Assembly (NCBI RefSeq): GCF_030929555.1
Contig: NZ_JAVFVT010000043.1
Span: 1 to 64,000 of the forward strand
Length of the DNA stretch: 64,000 nucleotides
Reading direction: 5' to 3'
Source of the DNA: Paenibacillus sp. LHD-117
GTDB lineage: Bacteria > Bacillota > Bacilli > Paenibacillales > Paenibacillaceae
Part shown: piece after piece, positions 52,113 through 61,770 of the stretch
Layout: every line of letters begins with the position of its first letter
Position numbering within the stretch: the first letter of the stretch is position 1
Translations under genes and position numbers: made by a program
Notes under the pieces: model-generated
The model's input: only the letters and a program-made list of their open reading frames with translations
What the model was told of the DNA's origin: nothing
Databases searched by the model: none

Positions 52113-54081
52113 TGCGTCTTGCGGCCGCGTACAACTGCGCAGCTCCCGCCGCGGCCAGCAGGACAATCAGCGCGAACAGGGCAAACCGCAGAGCCGGATG
52201 GATATGCCATGCGGTGTCCGCAGCATCCCCATCGGCAGACTTTATGGTACCGCGGTTCATGCTCGGACTTCCGTCCGCTTCTCCGCTCGCCGAGCCGTTA
52301 GACGAACCGGCATCTCCATCAGGCGTAACGCCTGAGCCATCCTCGGACGAGCCTGGCCCTGCAACGCCGGCATCCACTGAACGCTCTAGATCTCCGTCCG
52401 CGATGCCTTCGATTTTCTTGCCTTCTTTTACTAACGTATACTTTACGATTCGACCGCTCCAGAAGTGGAACTTCAGTATAATCTCGCCATCGGCCAAGTC
52501 CTCAAAAAATCGCGGCAGCAGCCTAATCTCTTTGTTATCGTAGCTTGGGTTAAAGGAAGCGCCGAACTCCTTGAAGGAGGTCCAGCTATCCGGGCCGGCG
52601 TTGCCTCCCGCGGCATAAGTCGCCTCCATAGTTGCCAGCTTGTCGCCGTTAAAGCTTGTCGGGATGGAGAAGCCCGTCAACGCCAATTGGCTCACGCTCC
52701 TAAGTTTCGGTGCCTCGGACTGGATCACGTGAAAGGTCCAATCCGCCCCCGCAGAAAAGGCCGCCGTTACGATCGCGGTTTCCCCAAGCGTATGTTCGCG
52801 CAGCGAGTCTTCCAGCAGCCGGGCTTTAAAGGTCAGCGTGTCGCCGTCCAAGACGTAATCCCGCCCAGGGGTTAACGCAACATCGCCGATCCTTATGGTT
52901 GCAAGCTCGTTTCCGTTAAGGTTTAGCCGAATCCTCTTATCCTCGAGAGGCATGTCTTCCCCGATGTAGACTGAATCCGTTGCGGCGGTGGAGGAGCGTC
53001 CGGACATGCTTGCCTTCAGCAGGTTGCCCAGTTCCTCGTCGAACCAACTTAACTTGCGCCTGTCCATGTGCTGGCCGTTATCCCAGAGCATGTGGGTGAA
53101 GCCTTTTTCTTTGGCGTAATAGGTCGTAAATTCCATAAATTTTAACTTCTCGCCTTGCTGTATCGTATCGATAAATTTGTCGAAGCCGAGCAAGCCGAAC
53201 TCGCCAACGATAACGGGGATGCCTCTGGCCGTGAACGAGGCATGGGTCCGATCGAAGGCTTGAACGATATCCATTCGTACTTCGTCGTTAAATGCGGTGT
53301 AGCCCCCCAGATTGACGCTGAACGGATACAAGCCGTAGTAATGAATGGTGGCGATCAGATGAGGGTCGTCGAGCTTGGCGATCGTGCGGTAAAGTTCATC
53401 CAGCCTTGCTTGCGCGGGCGAGCCCGTCAGGGTGGAGAGAATGAGCGGACGCGTGGCGTTATGGCCGCCCGACTGGCGAACGATATCGTGGAAGGAGACG
53501 TAGAGAGAGTCCAGCATGGCAAAATAGTCCGGAGAGTCCTTGCCCCAATCCTCGGAAAACCGGGGTTCGTTCAAACCCTCGAAGCTGAGATCGGAGGGAT
53601 AATGTTTAAACGAGTCGGCAATTTGCGCCCATATCGCCGAGAATTTGGTCATGACGGCATCCGGATGCTCCGTCATGGGCATGATCCAATGCGAATCGTG
53701 ATGCAGGTTGATGATAACCCGCAGATTGGCGTCCAGCGCCCAGTCGACAACCTCGTGCATGCGGGCGAGAAATTCGGGTTGGATGGCATGCTCCGGGGCG
53801 GCGCCAGTACGATGGTTCCATGTAATCGGAATTCGAATGCTCTTGTAGCCGATCGACGCAATGTGGTTTATCAGCTCCTCGGTCGTTTCCGGATTGCCCC
53901 AAGACGTTTCTCCGCCGCTCGCCTCGAACGTGTTGCCGAGATTCCACCCCGGCTGCATGGCCTCGACATAATGCTGCATGCTGAGAGCAGGCGGGGCTTC
54001 TTCCGCAGCCGCGGCTGTCGGCGCGAGATAGGCTGCAGCGAGACAAGCGGCAAGCCATTTCCTTTGTTTGGAGGTATCCAT
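52090..54081 (-). CDS. Surface-anchored GH5 glycosidase (endoglucanase-like) with X2-like domains
   Basis: A 663-aa exported enzyme, read on the minus strand. A signal peptide covers about 1-26. The GH5 domain (about 35-370) has WNLGNTFEA, the acid/base E172 in FEGLNEPRF and nucleophile E294 in IVGEFGLLG. Two X2-like beta domains follow (about 395-470, IRLNLNGNELATIRIGDVAL; and about 480-580, SIPTSFNGDKLATMEA), then a Ser/Gly/Asp-rich linker and a C-terminal membrane helix (about 632-650) with a basic tail (RRNKTSGRK). So the enzyme is probably anchored by its C-terminus with the catalytic part outside. Start ATG 54081 follows GGAAAGGAAG. It would cut beta-1,4-glucan or mannan. No LPXTG motif is seen. 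Confidence 0.88.
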   Translation of the reverse strand: MDTSKQRKWLAACLAAAYLAPTAAAAEEAPPALSMQHYVEAMQPGWNLGNTFEASGGETSWGNPETTEELINHIASIGYKSIRIPITWNHRTGAAPEHAIQPEFLARMHEVVDWALDANLRVIINLHHDSHWIMPMTEHPDAVMTKFSAIWAQIADSFKHYPSDLSFEGLNEPRFSEDWGKDSPDYFAMLDSLYVSFHDIVRQSGGHNATRPLILSTLTGSPAQARLDELYRTIAKLDDPHLIATIHYYGLYPFSVNLGGYTAFNDEVRMDIVQAFDRTHASFTARGIPVIVGEFGLLGFDKFIDTIQQGEKLKFMEFTTYYAKEKGFTHMLWDNGQHMDRRKLSWFDEELGNLLKASMSGRSSTAATDSVYIGEDMPLEDKRIRLNLNGNELATIRIGDVALTPGRDYVLDGDTLTFKARLLEDSLREHTLGETAIVTAAFSAGADWTFHVIQSEAPKLRSVSQLALTGFSIPTSFNGDKLATMEATYAAGGNAGPDSWTSFKEFGASFNPSYDNKEIRLLPRFFEDLADGEIILKFHFWSGRIVKYTLVKEGKKIEGIADGDLERSVDAGVAGPGSSEDGSGVTPDGDAGSSNGSASGEADGSPSMNRGTIKSADGDAADTAWHIHPALRFALFALIVLLAAAGAAQLYAAARRNKTSGRK

Positions 54082-54317
54082 CTTCCCACTTCCTTTCCGT
54101 TAGGCTGCAATAAAATGTATGCGTTATCAAAAGTTGTTTGATTTCTCGCGAAATTCAGGTTACCGAGAATTGCGGAATCTGCTCCCGCTATTGACGTGCG
54201 TTTCGTTTGCCTATAAAGTTATGTTTAACAAAACAAATTACATAACAATATTAATGTTTTGATTGGTTCCTGTAAAGTTCAAAAACGTTGCGCAGTTCAT
54301 TCGGGTAGAAGAAGGCG
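54082..54317. promoter_or_regulatory. Divergent promoter region with an inverted repeat
   Basis: AT-rich region between the GH5 and GH26 genes. GTTATGT (54218-54224) and ACATAAC (54240-54246) form an inverted repeat with a 15-base spacer. The motif AAAGTTATGTTT (54215-54226) recurs near the binding-protein operon at 57091 as AAAGTTATATTT. This suggests one regulator, probably the LacI at 55920, for both transcription units (inference). Confidence 0.5.
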
Positions 54318-55736
54318 GTGTCGCTGGAGATGAGGCTGAAACTTGGCATTGCCGCCGTCGCATTCGCGGCATGGGGGCTAACGGCTTGCTCGGGCGGGAA
54401 CGAGGAGAACGTCCGGAGATTCGAGGCGGAGGACGGGACGATGAGAGGAGTGAATGTCGCGGCGGACTCGGTTGGTTATTCGGGAGAAGGATACGTGACG
54501 GGATTTGACGCGGAAGACGATCAGCTGACGTTGAAGCTGGAAGCGCCGGAGAAAGGGCTCTACGAGCTGCGTATCGGGTATCGGAGCGTTAGCGGGGACA
54601 AAACCGCGCGCCTATCTCTGAACGGCGAGCCTTTCGGCGACCTGAAGCTGGCGGCGTCCGATACGTTCACCGAAAGCGATGGCGGCAAGGTTTGGCTGGA
54701 GGAAGGGGAAAACGAGCTGTCCATCCATTCCTATTGGGGCTGGTACGATATCGATTATGTCACGATCGCGAAGGCTGAACCTCGTGCGGAGCATGACGTT
54801 CGGCGGGTGCTGTCGAACCCGAACGCTTCGGCGGAGGCCATGGCGCTTCATGACTTTCTTGTCGCGCAATACGGCAAGGTTATTTTATCCGGACAACAGA
54901 CGCTGAAGGATGCTCTGCAATTAAAGTGGGACTACGGGAAGCTGCCTGCGATCGCGGGATTCGACCTGATCGAATATTCGCCGACGCGGCGGCAGAACGG
55001 CTCTACCTCCAAGGAGATCGAGGATATCCAGCAGTGGCATGAGCTTGGCGGTATCACGACGCTGGCTTGGCATTGGAACGCGCCGGCGAATCTTGTGAAT
55101 TCCGAACAACAGCCTTGGTGGAAGGGGTTCTACAAGGAAGGCACGACGTTCGATCTCCCGGGTGCTCTTGCCGCTCCGGAATCCGAGGGGTATAAGCTCA
55201 TTTTGCGCGATATCGACGCGATAGCCGAGCAGTTGAAGCGTTTGGAAGAGGCACGCATACCGGTTCTATGGAGACCGCTGCACGAGGCGGAGGGCGGTTG
55301 GTTCTGGTGGGGCGCTCACGGTCCGGAGTCCGCGAAGCAGCTGTGGAGGCTGCTTTACGACAGGATTGTGAGCGTGCACGGCATCGATAACTTGATCTGG
55401 ATTTGGAACTCAGAATCGGCTGATTGGTATCCCGGAGACGACGTCGTGGATATCGTCAGCATCGACTCCTATCCTGAGCCGGGCGACTATGGTCCCGTCA
55501 GCGCTTCCTATGAGAAACTCGTAAAGCTGGTTGGCGACAAGAAGCTGGTCGCCATGACCGAGAACGGAGCGATCCCGGACCCGGATCGGCTCGTGCAATA
55601 CAAGGCGAATTGGAGCTGGTATTGCACTTGGACCGGCGAATTTATTCGCGATGGCTCGCATAACGGCAAGGAGCATATCCGCAAGGTGCTCGAGCATGAA
55701 TACGTCATGACGCTCGACGAGCTTCCCGATTTTTGA
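54318..55736 (+). CDS. Lipoprotein beta-mannanase (GH26) with N-terminal CBM35-like domain
   Basis: A 472-aa lipoprotein from GTG 54318 (alternative ATG 54330). The lipobox GLTAC gives Cys24. A CBM35-like carbohydrate-binding domain (about 33-155; RRFEAEDGTM, then GYSGEGYVTGFD) is followed by the GH26 catalytic domain (about 165-465). Its acid/base is E323 in WRPLHEAEGGWFWWG and its nucleophile E415 in AMTENGAI. It cuts beta-1,4-mannan at the cell surface. It faces away from the GH5 gene and precedes the LacI regulator and the transporter, forming a hemicellulose locus. Confidence 0.9.
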   Translation: MSLEMRLKLGIAAVAFAAWGLTACSGGNEENVRRFEAEDGTMRGVNVAADSVGYSGEGYVTGFDAEDDQLTLKLEAPEKGLYELRIGYRSVSGDKTARLSLNGEPFGDLKLAASDTFTESDGGKVWLEEGENELSIHSYWGWYDIDYVTIAKAEPRAEHDVRRVLSNPNASAEAMALHDFLVAQYGKVILSGQQTLKDALQLKWDYGKLPAIAGFDLIEYSPTRRQNGSTSKEIEDIQQWHELGGITTLAWHWNAPANLVNSEQQPWWKGFYKEGTTFDLPGALAAPESEGYKLILRDIDAIAEQLKRLEEARIPVLWRPLHEAEGGWFWWGAHGPESAKQLWRLLYDRIVSVHGIDNLIWIWNSESADWYPGDDVVDIVSIDSYPEPGDYGPVSASYEKLVKLVGDKKLVAMTENGAIPDPDRLVQYKANWSWYCTWTGEFIRDGSHNGKEHIRKVLEHEYVMTLDELPDF

Positions 55737-55919
55737 CCGCGGCCGCTCATCCTGAATAGGCCAAGATAAAGGATTTCTCGCCACGACCTGCTTGGTTCTC
55801 GCAGTATTCCAAATTGCACAGGCCTATAGTATCATTACATGAGGACTATACAGTGCGAGTTCAAGAACAACCTCTTTACAGGCAAATACGGCACGACAAA
55901 TAACGAAGCTAACGAACGG

Positions 55920-56954
55920 ATGAGGCGGATGAGGAATAAAGTAACGATGCAAGAAATCGCGGATTTGGTCGGCGTATCCAAGTTCGCGGTATCGCGGGCG
56001 CTCAGCTCCAAGCCGGGGGTCAGCCCGCATACAAAGGAAACTATTCTGAAGGCAGCTGGCCAGCTCGGCTATTTCGCCGCTGGCGAGCCCGCCAGAACCA
56101 GCATCGAAGTCAGACCAACGCAGCAGCATACGGTGTCGGGCTCCATCGTCATTTTGTTCCCGAACATACGCTATCAGAACAGGGACTCGGTCTATTGGGG
56201 CCCCGTATTCGAAGGCATTACGAACCGCCTGGACCAAGAAAAACTGGATATCGTCACCTTGACGGAGCCCACGACGGACAAGATGTTCAGCCTGCTGAAT
56301 CCGGATGCCATCAAAGGCATTATCACGGTCGGCTCCATCTCCACGCAGATCCTGCTCGACATCGGCCGCTTGAATATTCCCGTCACCATGGTGGACCATG
56401 AAGATCCCGCGTTTCAGTGCGATACGGTGTTCGCGGATAACTGGAGCGGCATGCGCAAGCTGATGACCAAGCTGATCAGTAAGGGATACCGGAAGTTCCA
56501 GTTCGTCGGCAGCATCAAGGACGCACCGAGCTATTACGAGCGATGGATCGCCTTTAAGACGACGCTCGAAGAGCATGACATCGAGCTGAAGCAGGATCCG
56601 CTCCTGATCAGTCCCGAAGCGGTCGACATTTACATGATGATGCCCAAACTATCGCTTGCCGAACTCCCCGAAGTGTTTGTCTGCGCGCACGATACGAACG
56701 CGGGTTTCCTGGTGGACGAGTTGCGCAAACGCGGCTTCGACACGCCGGTCGACTGCGTTGTGACGGGTTTCGATAACACGAACGAAACGCATCCCATCCT
56801 GGCGACGGTCGACGTGAACAAGGAGTTGCTAGGCATACGCGCCGTCGATCAAATGATTTGGCGCATCATGAATCCGGACAGCGCCTACGAGCGCAAACTC
56901 ATTGCCGGCGAGTTGGTCGTGCGTGAACAATATTCCAAGCCGTCCGCGAACTAA
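55920..56954 (+). CDS. LacI-family transcriptional repressor
   Basis: A cytoplasmic regulator of about 344 aa. The N-terminal LacI helix-turn-helix is VTMQEIADLVGVSKFAVSRA followed by LSSKPGVSPHTKETILKAAG; a periplasmic-binding-like domain follows (FPNIRYQN, FVCAHDTNAGFL, VVTGFDNTNETHP). The start is uncertain: ATG 55920 or ATG 55929 suit the family length; the frame stays open upstream to an ATG at 55839, which would add an unusual head. It lies between the mannanase and the transporter and is the likely sensor of the imported sugar. Candidate sites are the AAAGTTATRT motifs at 54215, 56972 and 57091. Confidence 0.88.
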   Translation: MRRMRNKVTMQEIADLVGVSKFAVSRALSSKPGVSPHTKETILKAAGQLGYFAAGEPARTSIEVRPTQQHTVSGSIVILFPNIRYQNRDSVYWGPVFEGITNRLDQEKLDIVTLTEPTTDKMFSLLNPDAIKGIITVGSISTQILLDIGRLNIPVTMVDHEDPAFQCDTVFADNWSGMRKLMTKLISKGYRKFQFVGSIKDAPSYYERWIAFKTTLEEHDIELKQDPLLISPEAVDIYMMMPKLSLAELPEVFVCAHDTNAGFLVDELRKRGFDTPVDCVVTGFDNTNETHPILATVDVNKELLGIRAVDQMIWRIMNPDSAYERKLIAGELVVREQYSKPSAN

Positions 56955-57314
56955 CGAACGCCGTGGGCTTCAAAGTTATATGGCAACGCGTCCCTAATGG
57001 GGCGCGTTTTTTATTGTAACCCCTGATTCGCGCGCAACATGTCGTAATTCGTTAGGTAATAACCAAACAAAATATAACATAAAGAAAAACAAAGTTATAT
57101 TTTGTTGCGAAACTATATTGACGATTGTTTGGCTCGGTGTTATGATGTTAGTGCAGCCGGCTGTTAGGGCCGATTGTCAGGTAGGAATAACCGATACCGT
57201 TTTCAAATTTTTTTAAGGGGGATTGTAAGCGGTTTCTAAAAGGTGGTTTTAGTTTACGACAACTTAGAACGACTTGCCTTAATTTCTGTCTAAACAATTA
57301 GGGGAGGATTAACG
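56955..57314. promoter_or_regulatory. Intergenic control region with terminator, operator-like repeat and promoter
   Basis: No gene in about 360 bases. A terminator stem AACGCGTCCC (56985-56994) and GGGGCGCGTT (56999-57008) with a T run ends the LacI gene. An inverted repeat CAAAATATAAC (57068-57078) and GTTATATTTTG (57094-57104), 11 bp each with a 15-base spacer, lies just upstream of a promoter: TTGACG (57118-57123), 17 bases, TATGAT (57141-57146). The leader to ATG 57315 is about 160 bases and has no recognised riboswitch. Confidence 0.75.
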
Positions 57315-58676
57315 ATGAAAAAAATGAAAGTGCTTACAATGATGTTATTAGCTTGCTCGCTGGTCGTTACGGCTTGCAGCGGGGGGAACGGAGGAGGCTC
57401 CGGTAACGCCACGAACGCTCCTTCGGCAGAGGCCAATCCGACGGCGACGAAAGCGCCCGAAGCCGAGCCCACTCCGGAGCCCATCGATCTTGGGGGACGG
57501 ACGATCCGCATCGCGGCTTGGTGGGACGACAAACCCAAAGGGGAGACGGCGGGAGAGATCGCGCGCCTCGACAAGATGGCGGAGCTGGAGAAAGCCTACA
57601 ATTTCAAATTCGAATTCATAAACATACCTTTCGAAGAGTACATGGACAAATTCACGACGACCGTGCTGGCGGGCGAGCCCTTCGCGGACGTGGCGATCAT
57701 GGAATTCAAACGGGCGATCGTTCCCGTCAAGTCGGGACTGGTGCTTCCGCTCAGCGAATTCACGGTGCCGGGCAACGACATTAACAACGAGCAGAAGCTC
57801 GTAACCAAGCTGCCCGCGCTCGGCGGAGACGAATACGCGTTCAGCCCGCCGTTCGTATCGGTCGTAGGGCTTCACTACAACCGCGACTTGTTCAAGCGCC
57901 TTGGCCTCGAGGATCCTCAGGATCTCTACAAGAACGGACAATGGACATGGGACAAATTTCTGGAGCTCGCGAAAGAAGCGACGCGGGACACGGACAACGA
58001 CGGCAAAATCGATTCCTTCGGCCTCTCCGGATGGCCGGCCGACATGGCTCGCCACTTCGGCGCTTCCAACGGCGTGACGTTCGTCAACGACGCGACGCTG
58101 GCTGATCAGGCAAGCGATCCCAAGATGATCGAGACGCTGGAGTTCGTAAACCGCCTGGTCAACGTGGAGAACATCTTGAAGGTCAAGACGGGCAACAAAA
58201 TGGACTGGAACGAGACGAACACGTTCAAGGACGGCGACGTGGCCATGTCGATTCAATACGACTGGAACATCGGCGACCTGACGTTCGAAGCCGGTGTCGT
58301 GCCGGTTCCGAAGGGCCCTCAGAGCGATGGCATGCATACTTACGCCAACAGCGCGCTTAACGGATGGTTTATTCCGAAGGGCGTGAAGGATCCGGAGATC
58401 GTCTACCATATTTTCGAAGAAATGCGCAACGTGCCGCCGACCGAAGAATACCTCGGCCAAGACTGGCTGGAAGCGCGCTATAAGACGGAAGCCGACATCC
58501 AGATGGCCATCGAGCACGTCAACGGCACGGGCATGATATCCGTCGAGGAGGGCATTCCGGATTATCCGTTCTTCGGCATTATGGACGATATCATCATCAA
58601 CAACCAATCCGTGACGGCGACGATCGAGAAATTCAAGCAGCAGGGAGCCGACGCGCTCGCCAAGCTCAGCCAATAA
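57315..58676 (+). CDS. Family 1 extracellular sugar-binding lipoprotein
   Basis: A 453-aa binding protein. The lipobox VVTAC gives Cys21, then a low-complexity linker (SGGNGGGSGNATNAPSAEAN, then TATKAPEAEPTPEP). The body shows IRIAAWWDDK, FADVAIMEFK, ALGGDEYAF, LHYNRDLFKRLGLEDP and GDVAMSIQYDW, typical of the family. ATG 57315 follows GGGGAGG. It heads the operon with a second binding protein, two permeases and an exported NHL-type protein, and is preceded by a good promoter and operator-like repeat. Substrate probably mannan- or glucan-derived oligosaccharides (inference from the GH5/GH26 neighbours). Confidence 0.92.
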   Translation: MKKMKVLTMMLLACSLVVTACSGGNGGGSGNATNAPSAEANPTATKAPEAEPTPEPIDLGGRTIRIAAWWDDKPKGETAGEIARLDKMAELEKAYNFKFEFINIPFEEYMDKFTTTVLAGEPFADVAIMEFKRAIVPVKSGLVLPLSEFTVPGNDINNEQKLVTKLPALGGDEYAFSPPFVSVVGLHYNRDLFKRLGLEDPQDLYKNGQWTWDKFLELAKEATRDTDNDGKIDSFGLSGWPADMARHFGASNGVTFVNDATLADQASDPKMIETLEFVNRLVNVENILKVKTGNKMDWNETNTFKDGDVAMSIQYDWNIGDLTFEAGVVPVPKGPQSDGMHTYANSALNGWFIPKGVKDPEIVYHIFEEMRNVPPTEEYLGQDWLEARYKTEADIQMAIEHVNGTGMISVEEGIPDYPFFGIMDDIIINNQSVTATIEKFKQQGADALAKLSQ

Positions 58677-58708
58677 AGGCAACAGCCGTGCAGCAGAAAG
58701 CAGGATGG

Positions 58709-58733
58709 AGGTGCGCCGCAATCCGGCGCGCCT
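58709..58733 (+). other. Stem-loop between the two binding-protein genes
   Basis: AGGTGCGCCG (58709-58718) pairs with CGGCGCGCCT (58724-58733), one G-T pair, 5-base loop, no T run. As at many binding-protein/permease junctions it may protect the upstream mRNA or reduce read-through, giving more binding protein than permease (inference). Confidence 0.6.
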
Positions 58734-58775
58734 CTCGCCGTTTCTTGGCGACACCACATTCAAGGAGGGCTGACT

Positions 58776-61757
58776 TTGCGTACGAAACAACTGGCAAGAG
58801 GAGCGCTGCTCGCGGCGCTTTGCATCTCGCTGGCCGTCGGCTTGCCGGGCCCCGTTTCATTGACGTCGGCCGAAGGGGAGGCACAAGCCGCTCAGGCGGA
58901 TTCGGCAAATGGCGCCTTAGATGAGCGAAGCTCCCGCGATCGCTCGCGCGGCGTCGATTATGCTCAATACTTGGCGCAGCACGAGGGCGAGGGCGCCATA
59001 TCGCCGCAGAGTGACATCGTCGTAGATGCTTCTCAATATGCAGCCGTACAGGGAACCGGCTTCGAAACGCGCGGCGGTTTCGAGGGGATGGAGGGAGAAG
59101 TGCTCCTTACCGGCGAGCAGGGGCGAGTCGAATGGGAAATCCAAGTTCCGGAATCGGGACTCTATCATATGTCCGTCCTCTATTATCCTATCGAAGGGAA
59201 AAGCTCAGGCATCGAACGAGCGTTGCTGATCGACGGAGAGCTGCCGTTCGAGGAAGCCGCATACCTGCAATTCGACCGGATTTGGGATAACGAGCTGGAG
59301 GAGGTCGAGCAGGACAATCGGGGCAACGATCTTCGCCCTCGTCAGGTCGAGCGTCCGGAGTGGCGAGAGGCGCTCCTCAAGGATGTCGAAGGCTATTACG
59401 CAGAGCCGTTTCAATTCCATTTTGAAGCCGGCAAGCATACGATCTCGTTCGTGTCGGAGCGGGAGCCGATGGTCATCAAGCAGCTTAAGCTGTTCAGGCA
59501 GGAGCCGGCGCCGACCTACGAGGAAGCCTTGCAAGCCTATAATCAGGCGGGAGCACGGGAAACCCAAAACATCCTGCTCACGGTACAGGGCGAGCAAGCC
59601 GCGGCCAAGTCGTCGCCGACCCTCTATCCGCAGACGGAGAGATCCAGTCCCGCCGTCGAGCCGTACAGCGCCTCCAAGACGCGGGTCAATACGATCGGCG
59701 GATACAATTGGCGGGTTCCGGGGCAATGGATCGAATGGAAAATCGACGTGCCCGAGACCGGCCTGTACAAAATCGCGTTCAAGTCGCAGCAAAACTTCGT
59801 GCGAGGCATCTACTCCACGCGCCGTCTGACGATCGACGGGAAATTGCCGTTCAAGGAGATGGAGCTGGTTCCGTTTCGCTACAAGAGCGGTTACCGGATG
59901 GATGTGCTGGGCGGGGACGATCCCTATCTGTATTACTTGGAGAAGGGGGAGCGGACGATCCGCCTGGAGACGACGCTCGGCGAGTTCGCGCCGCTTATCC
60001 GCGAGGTGGAGGACAGCCTGTTCAATCTCAACGCCATGTATCGCAAAATATTAATGATTACAGGAGCCGCGCCGGATCAATTCCGCGATTACCGCGTGGA
60101 GCAGCAGATTCCGGATATGCTGGAAACGTTCCGGACGGAGAGCGATCGGTTGAAGCGAATCAGCAAGGAGCTTCGCCGACTCTCTGGCGGAAGCGGCGAT
60201 GCCGAGGCGCTGCTGAAGACGATGTCCGTACAGCTTGACGAAATGATCGACGAGCCCTACACGATCCCAAGAAGGCTCGGCTCCTACAAGTCGAATACAG
60301 GCGGGCTCGGCACCTGGCTGCTGCGCACGCGCGAAATGCCGCTGGAGATCGACGAATTGTACGTCGCGTCTCCGGACAAGAAGCTGCCAAAGACAGGCGC
60401 GGGGTTCTTCAGCCAACTGAAGCACGAGGCAACGACGTTCGTGAACTCTTTTGTCATCGATTACAACCAGATCGGCAACGTGGCAGAGGATAAGGACGTC
60501 AGGACGGTAACGGTCTGGATCGGCAGCGGGCGCGACCAAGCCAATACGCTGAAGGCGATGATCGACGAGACGTTCACGCCGGAGACGGGCATCAACGTCA
60601 ATCTGAAGCTGGTGCAGATGCATACGCTGCTGCCGGCGACGCTCGCGGGGCAAGGGCCGGACGTGGCGATGCAGATCGGCAACGATATCCCGGTCAACTA
60701 TGCGATGCGCGGCGCGGCCGCCGACTTGAGCGGCTTCCCCGACTTTGAAGAAGTGATGGAGCGCTTCCGCCCGAGCGCGGTGGTGCCGTACCGCTACGAG
60801 GACGGCGTGTACGCCTTGCCCGAGACGCAGACGTTCAACATGTTGTTCTACCGGAAGGACGTGTTAGCCGAGCTCGGCTTGTCCGTGCCGGAGACGTGGG
60901 ACGACGTGGCGGAGCTCTTCGCGGTATTAAACAAACATCATATGGAATTCGGTCTCCCGCTTGTCATGCAGCCTCAATATCCCGGCGAGAACATCGCGCC
61001 GAACTCCCTGTTCGCCGCATTGCTCATGCAGAACGGCGGCGAATTCTACCGGGACGGGGGCAAGGAGTCCGATCTGGATTCACGCGTCGGCATCGAGACG
61101 TTCAAGACGTGGACCGAGTTCTATACCGACTACAAGCTGGAGCGGGAATTCGACTTCCCTAACCGGTTCCGGACGGGACAGATGCCGATCGGCATCGCCG
61201 ACTATACGACATATAACCAATTGACCGTATTCGCCCCGGAAATTCGCGGGTTGTGGGGCTTCGTGCCGATTCCGGGCACCGCGCAGGCGGATGGCAGCGT
61301 GCGGCGCGACGTGCCGAGCGGCGGCAGCGCGACGATCATGCTGGACGACGCGGAGGATAAGGATGCGGCATGGTCGTTCATGAAATGGTGGACGAGCGAC
61401 GAGATCCAGACGACGTTCGGGCGCGAGATGGAGAGCTTGATGGGGGCAGCCGCGCGTTATCCGACAGCCAACATTAACGCGCTGGACAGCTTGCCTTGGC
61501 CGGTTAACGACTACGAGCAGCTGAAGGCGCAATTCGAGTCCGTGCGCGGCATACCGGAAGTTCCGGGCGGTTATTTCACGGGACGGCACTTGCTCAACGC
61601 CTTCTACAGCGTCGTGGTGAACAGCGCAGATCAGAAGGCGATGGGCATTACGATCAAGGGCGAGAAAGCCGAGCCGCGCGAGACGATCGTGGAATACGTG
61701 CAATACATGCAGGAAGAGATCCGCAACAAGCGGATGGAATTTGGTCTCGATCCATGA
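58776..61757 (+). CDS. Fusion of carbohydrate-binding-like domains with a family 1 solute-binding protein
   Basis: A 993-aa exported protein from TTG 58776 (RBS AAGGAGGG). A signal peptide covers about 1-32. Two similar beta-sandwich domains follow (about 80-250 and 295-415), each with a VEWEIQVPESGLYHMSVLYY-like run (second: IEWKIDVPETGLYKIAFKSQ) and a LxIDGxLPF strand, like CBM35/CBM6-type modules. A helical linker is at about 420-500. The last half (about 580-993) is a solute-binding protein (LVQMHTLLPATLAGQGPDVA, YALPETQTFNMLFYRKDVLA, GQMPIGIADYTTYNQL). No lipobox Cys is seen. A binding protein with its own sugar-binding modules would be held near the polysaccharide (inference). It sits between a normal binding protein and the permeases. 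Confidence 0.8.
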   Translation: MRTKQLARGALLAALCISLAVGLPGPVSLTSAEGEAQAAQADSANGALDERSSRDRSRGVDYAQYLAQHEGEGAISPQSDIVVDASQYAAVQGTGFETRGGFEGMEGEVLLTGEQGRVEWEIQVPESGLYHMSVLYYPIEGKSSGIERALLIDGELPFEEAAYLQFDRIWDNELEEVEQDNRGNDLRPRQVERPEWREALLKDVEGYYAEPFQFHFEAGKHTISFVSEREPMVIKQLKLFRQEPAPTYEEALQAYNQAGARETQNILLTVQGEQAAAKSSPTLYPQTERSSPAVEPYSASKTRVNTIGGYNWRVPGQWIEWKIDVPETGLYKIAFKSQQNFVRGIYSTRRLTIDGKLPFKEMELVPFRYKSGYRMDVLGGDDPYLYYLEKGERTIRLETTLGEFAPLIREVEDSLFNLNAMYRKILMITGAAPDQFRDYRVEQQIPDMLETFRTESDRLKRISKELRRLSGGSGDAEALLKTMSVQLDEMIDEPYTIPRRLGSYKSNTGGLGTWLLRTREMPLEIDELYVASPDKKLPKTGAGFFSQLKHEATTFVNSFVIDYNQIGNVAEDKDVRTVTVWIGSGRDQANTLKAMIDETFTPETGINVNLKLVQMHTLLPATLAGQGPDVAMQIGNDIPVNYAMRGAAADLSGFPDFEEVMERFRPSAVVPYRYEDGVYALPETQTFNMLFYRKDVLAELGLSVPETWDDVAELFAVLNKHHMEFGLPLVMQPQYPGENIAPNSLFAALLMQNGGEFYRDGGKESDLDSRVGIETFKTWTEFYTDYKLEREFDFPNRFRTGQMPIGIADYTTYNQLTVFAPEIRGLWGFVPIPGTAQADGSVRRDVPSGGSATIMLDDAEDKDAAWSFMKWWTSDEIQTTFGREMESLMGAAARYPTANINALDSLPWPVNDYEQLKAQFESVRGIPEVPGGYFTGRHLLNAFYSVVVNSADQKAMGITIKGEKAEPRETIVEYVQYMQEEIRNKRMEFGLDP

Positions 61758-61770
61758 GAGGGGGATGCGC

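Noticed and set aside
52090-52200. Sortase signal at the C-terminus of the GH5 enzyme
   Set aside because: The tail has a hydrophobic helix and basic residues but no LPXTG-like motif.
57348-58790. 480-codon minus-strand frame
   Set aside because: Antisense to the sugar-binding lipoprotein; composition driven by codon bias of the true gene.
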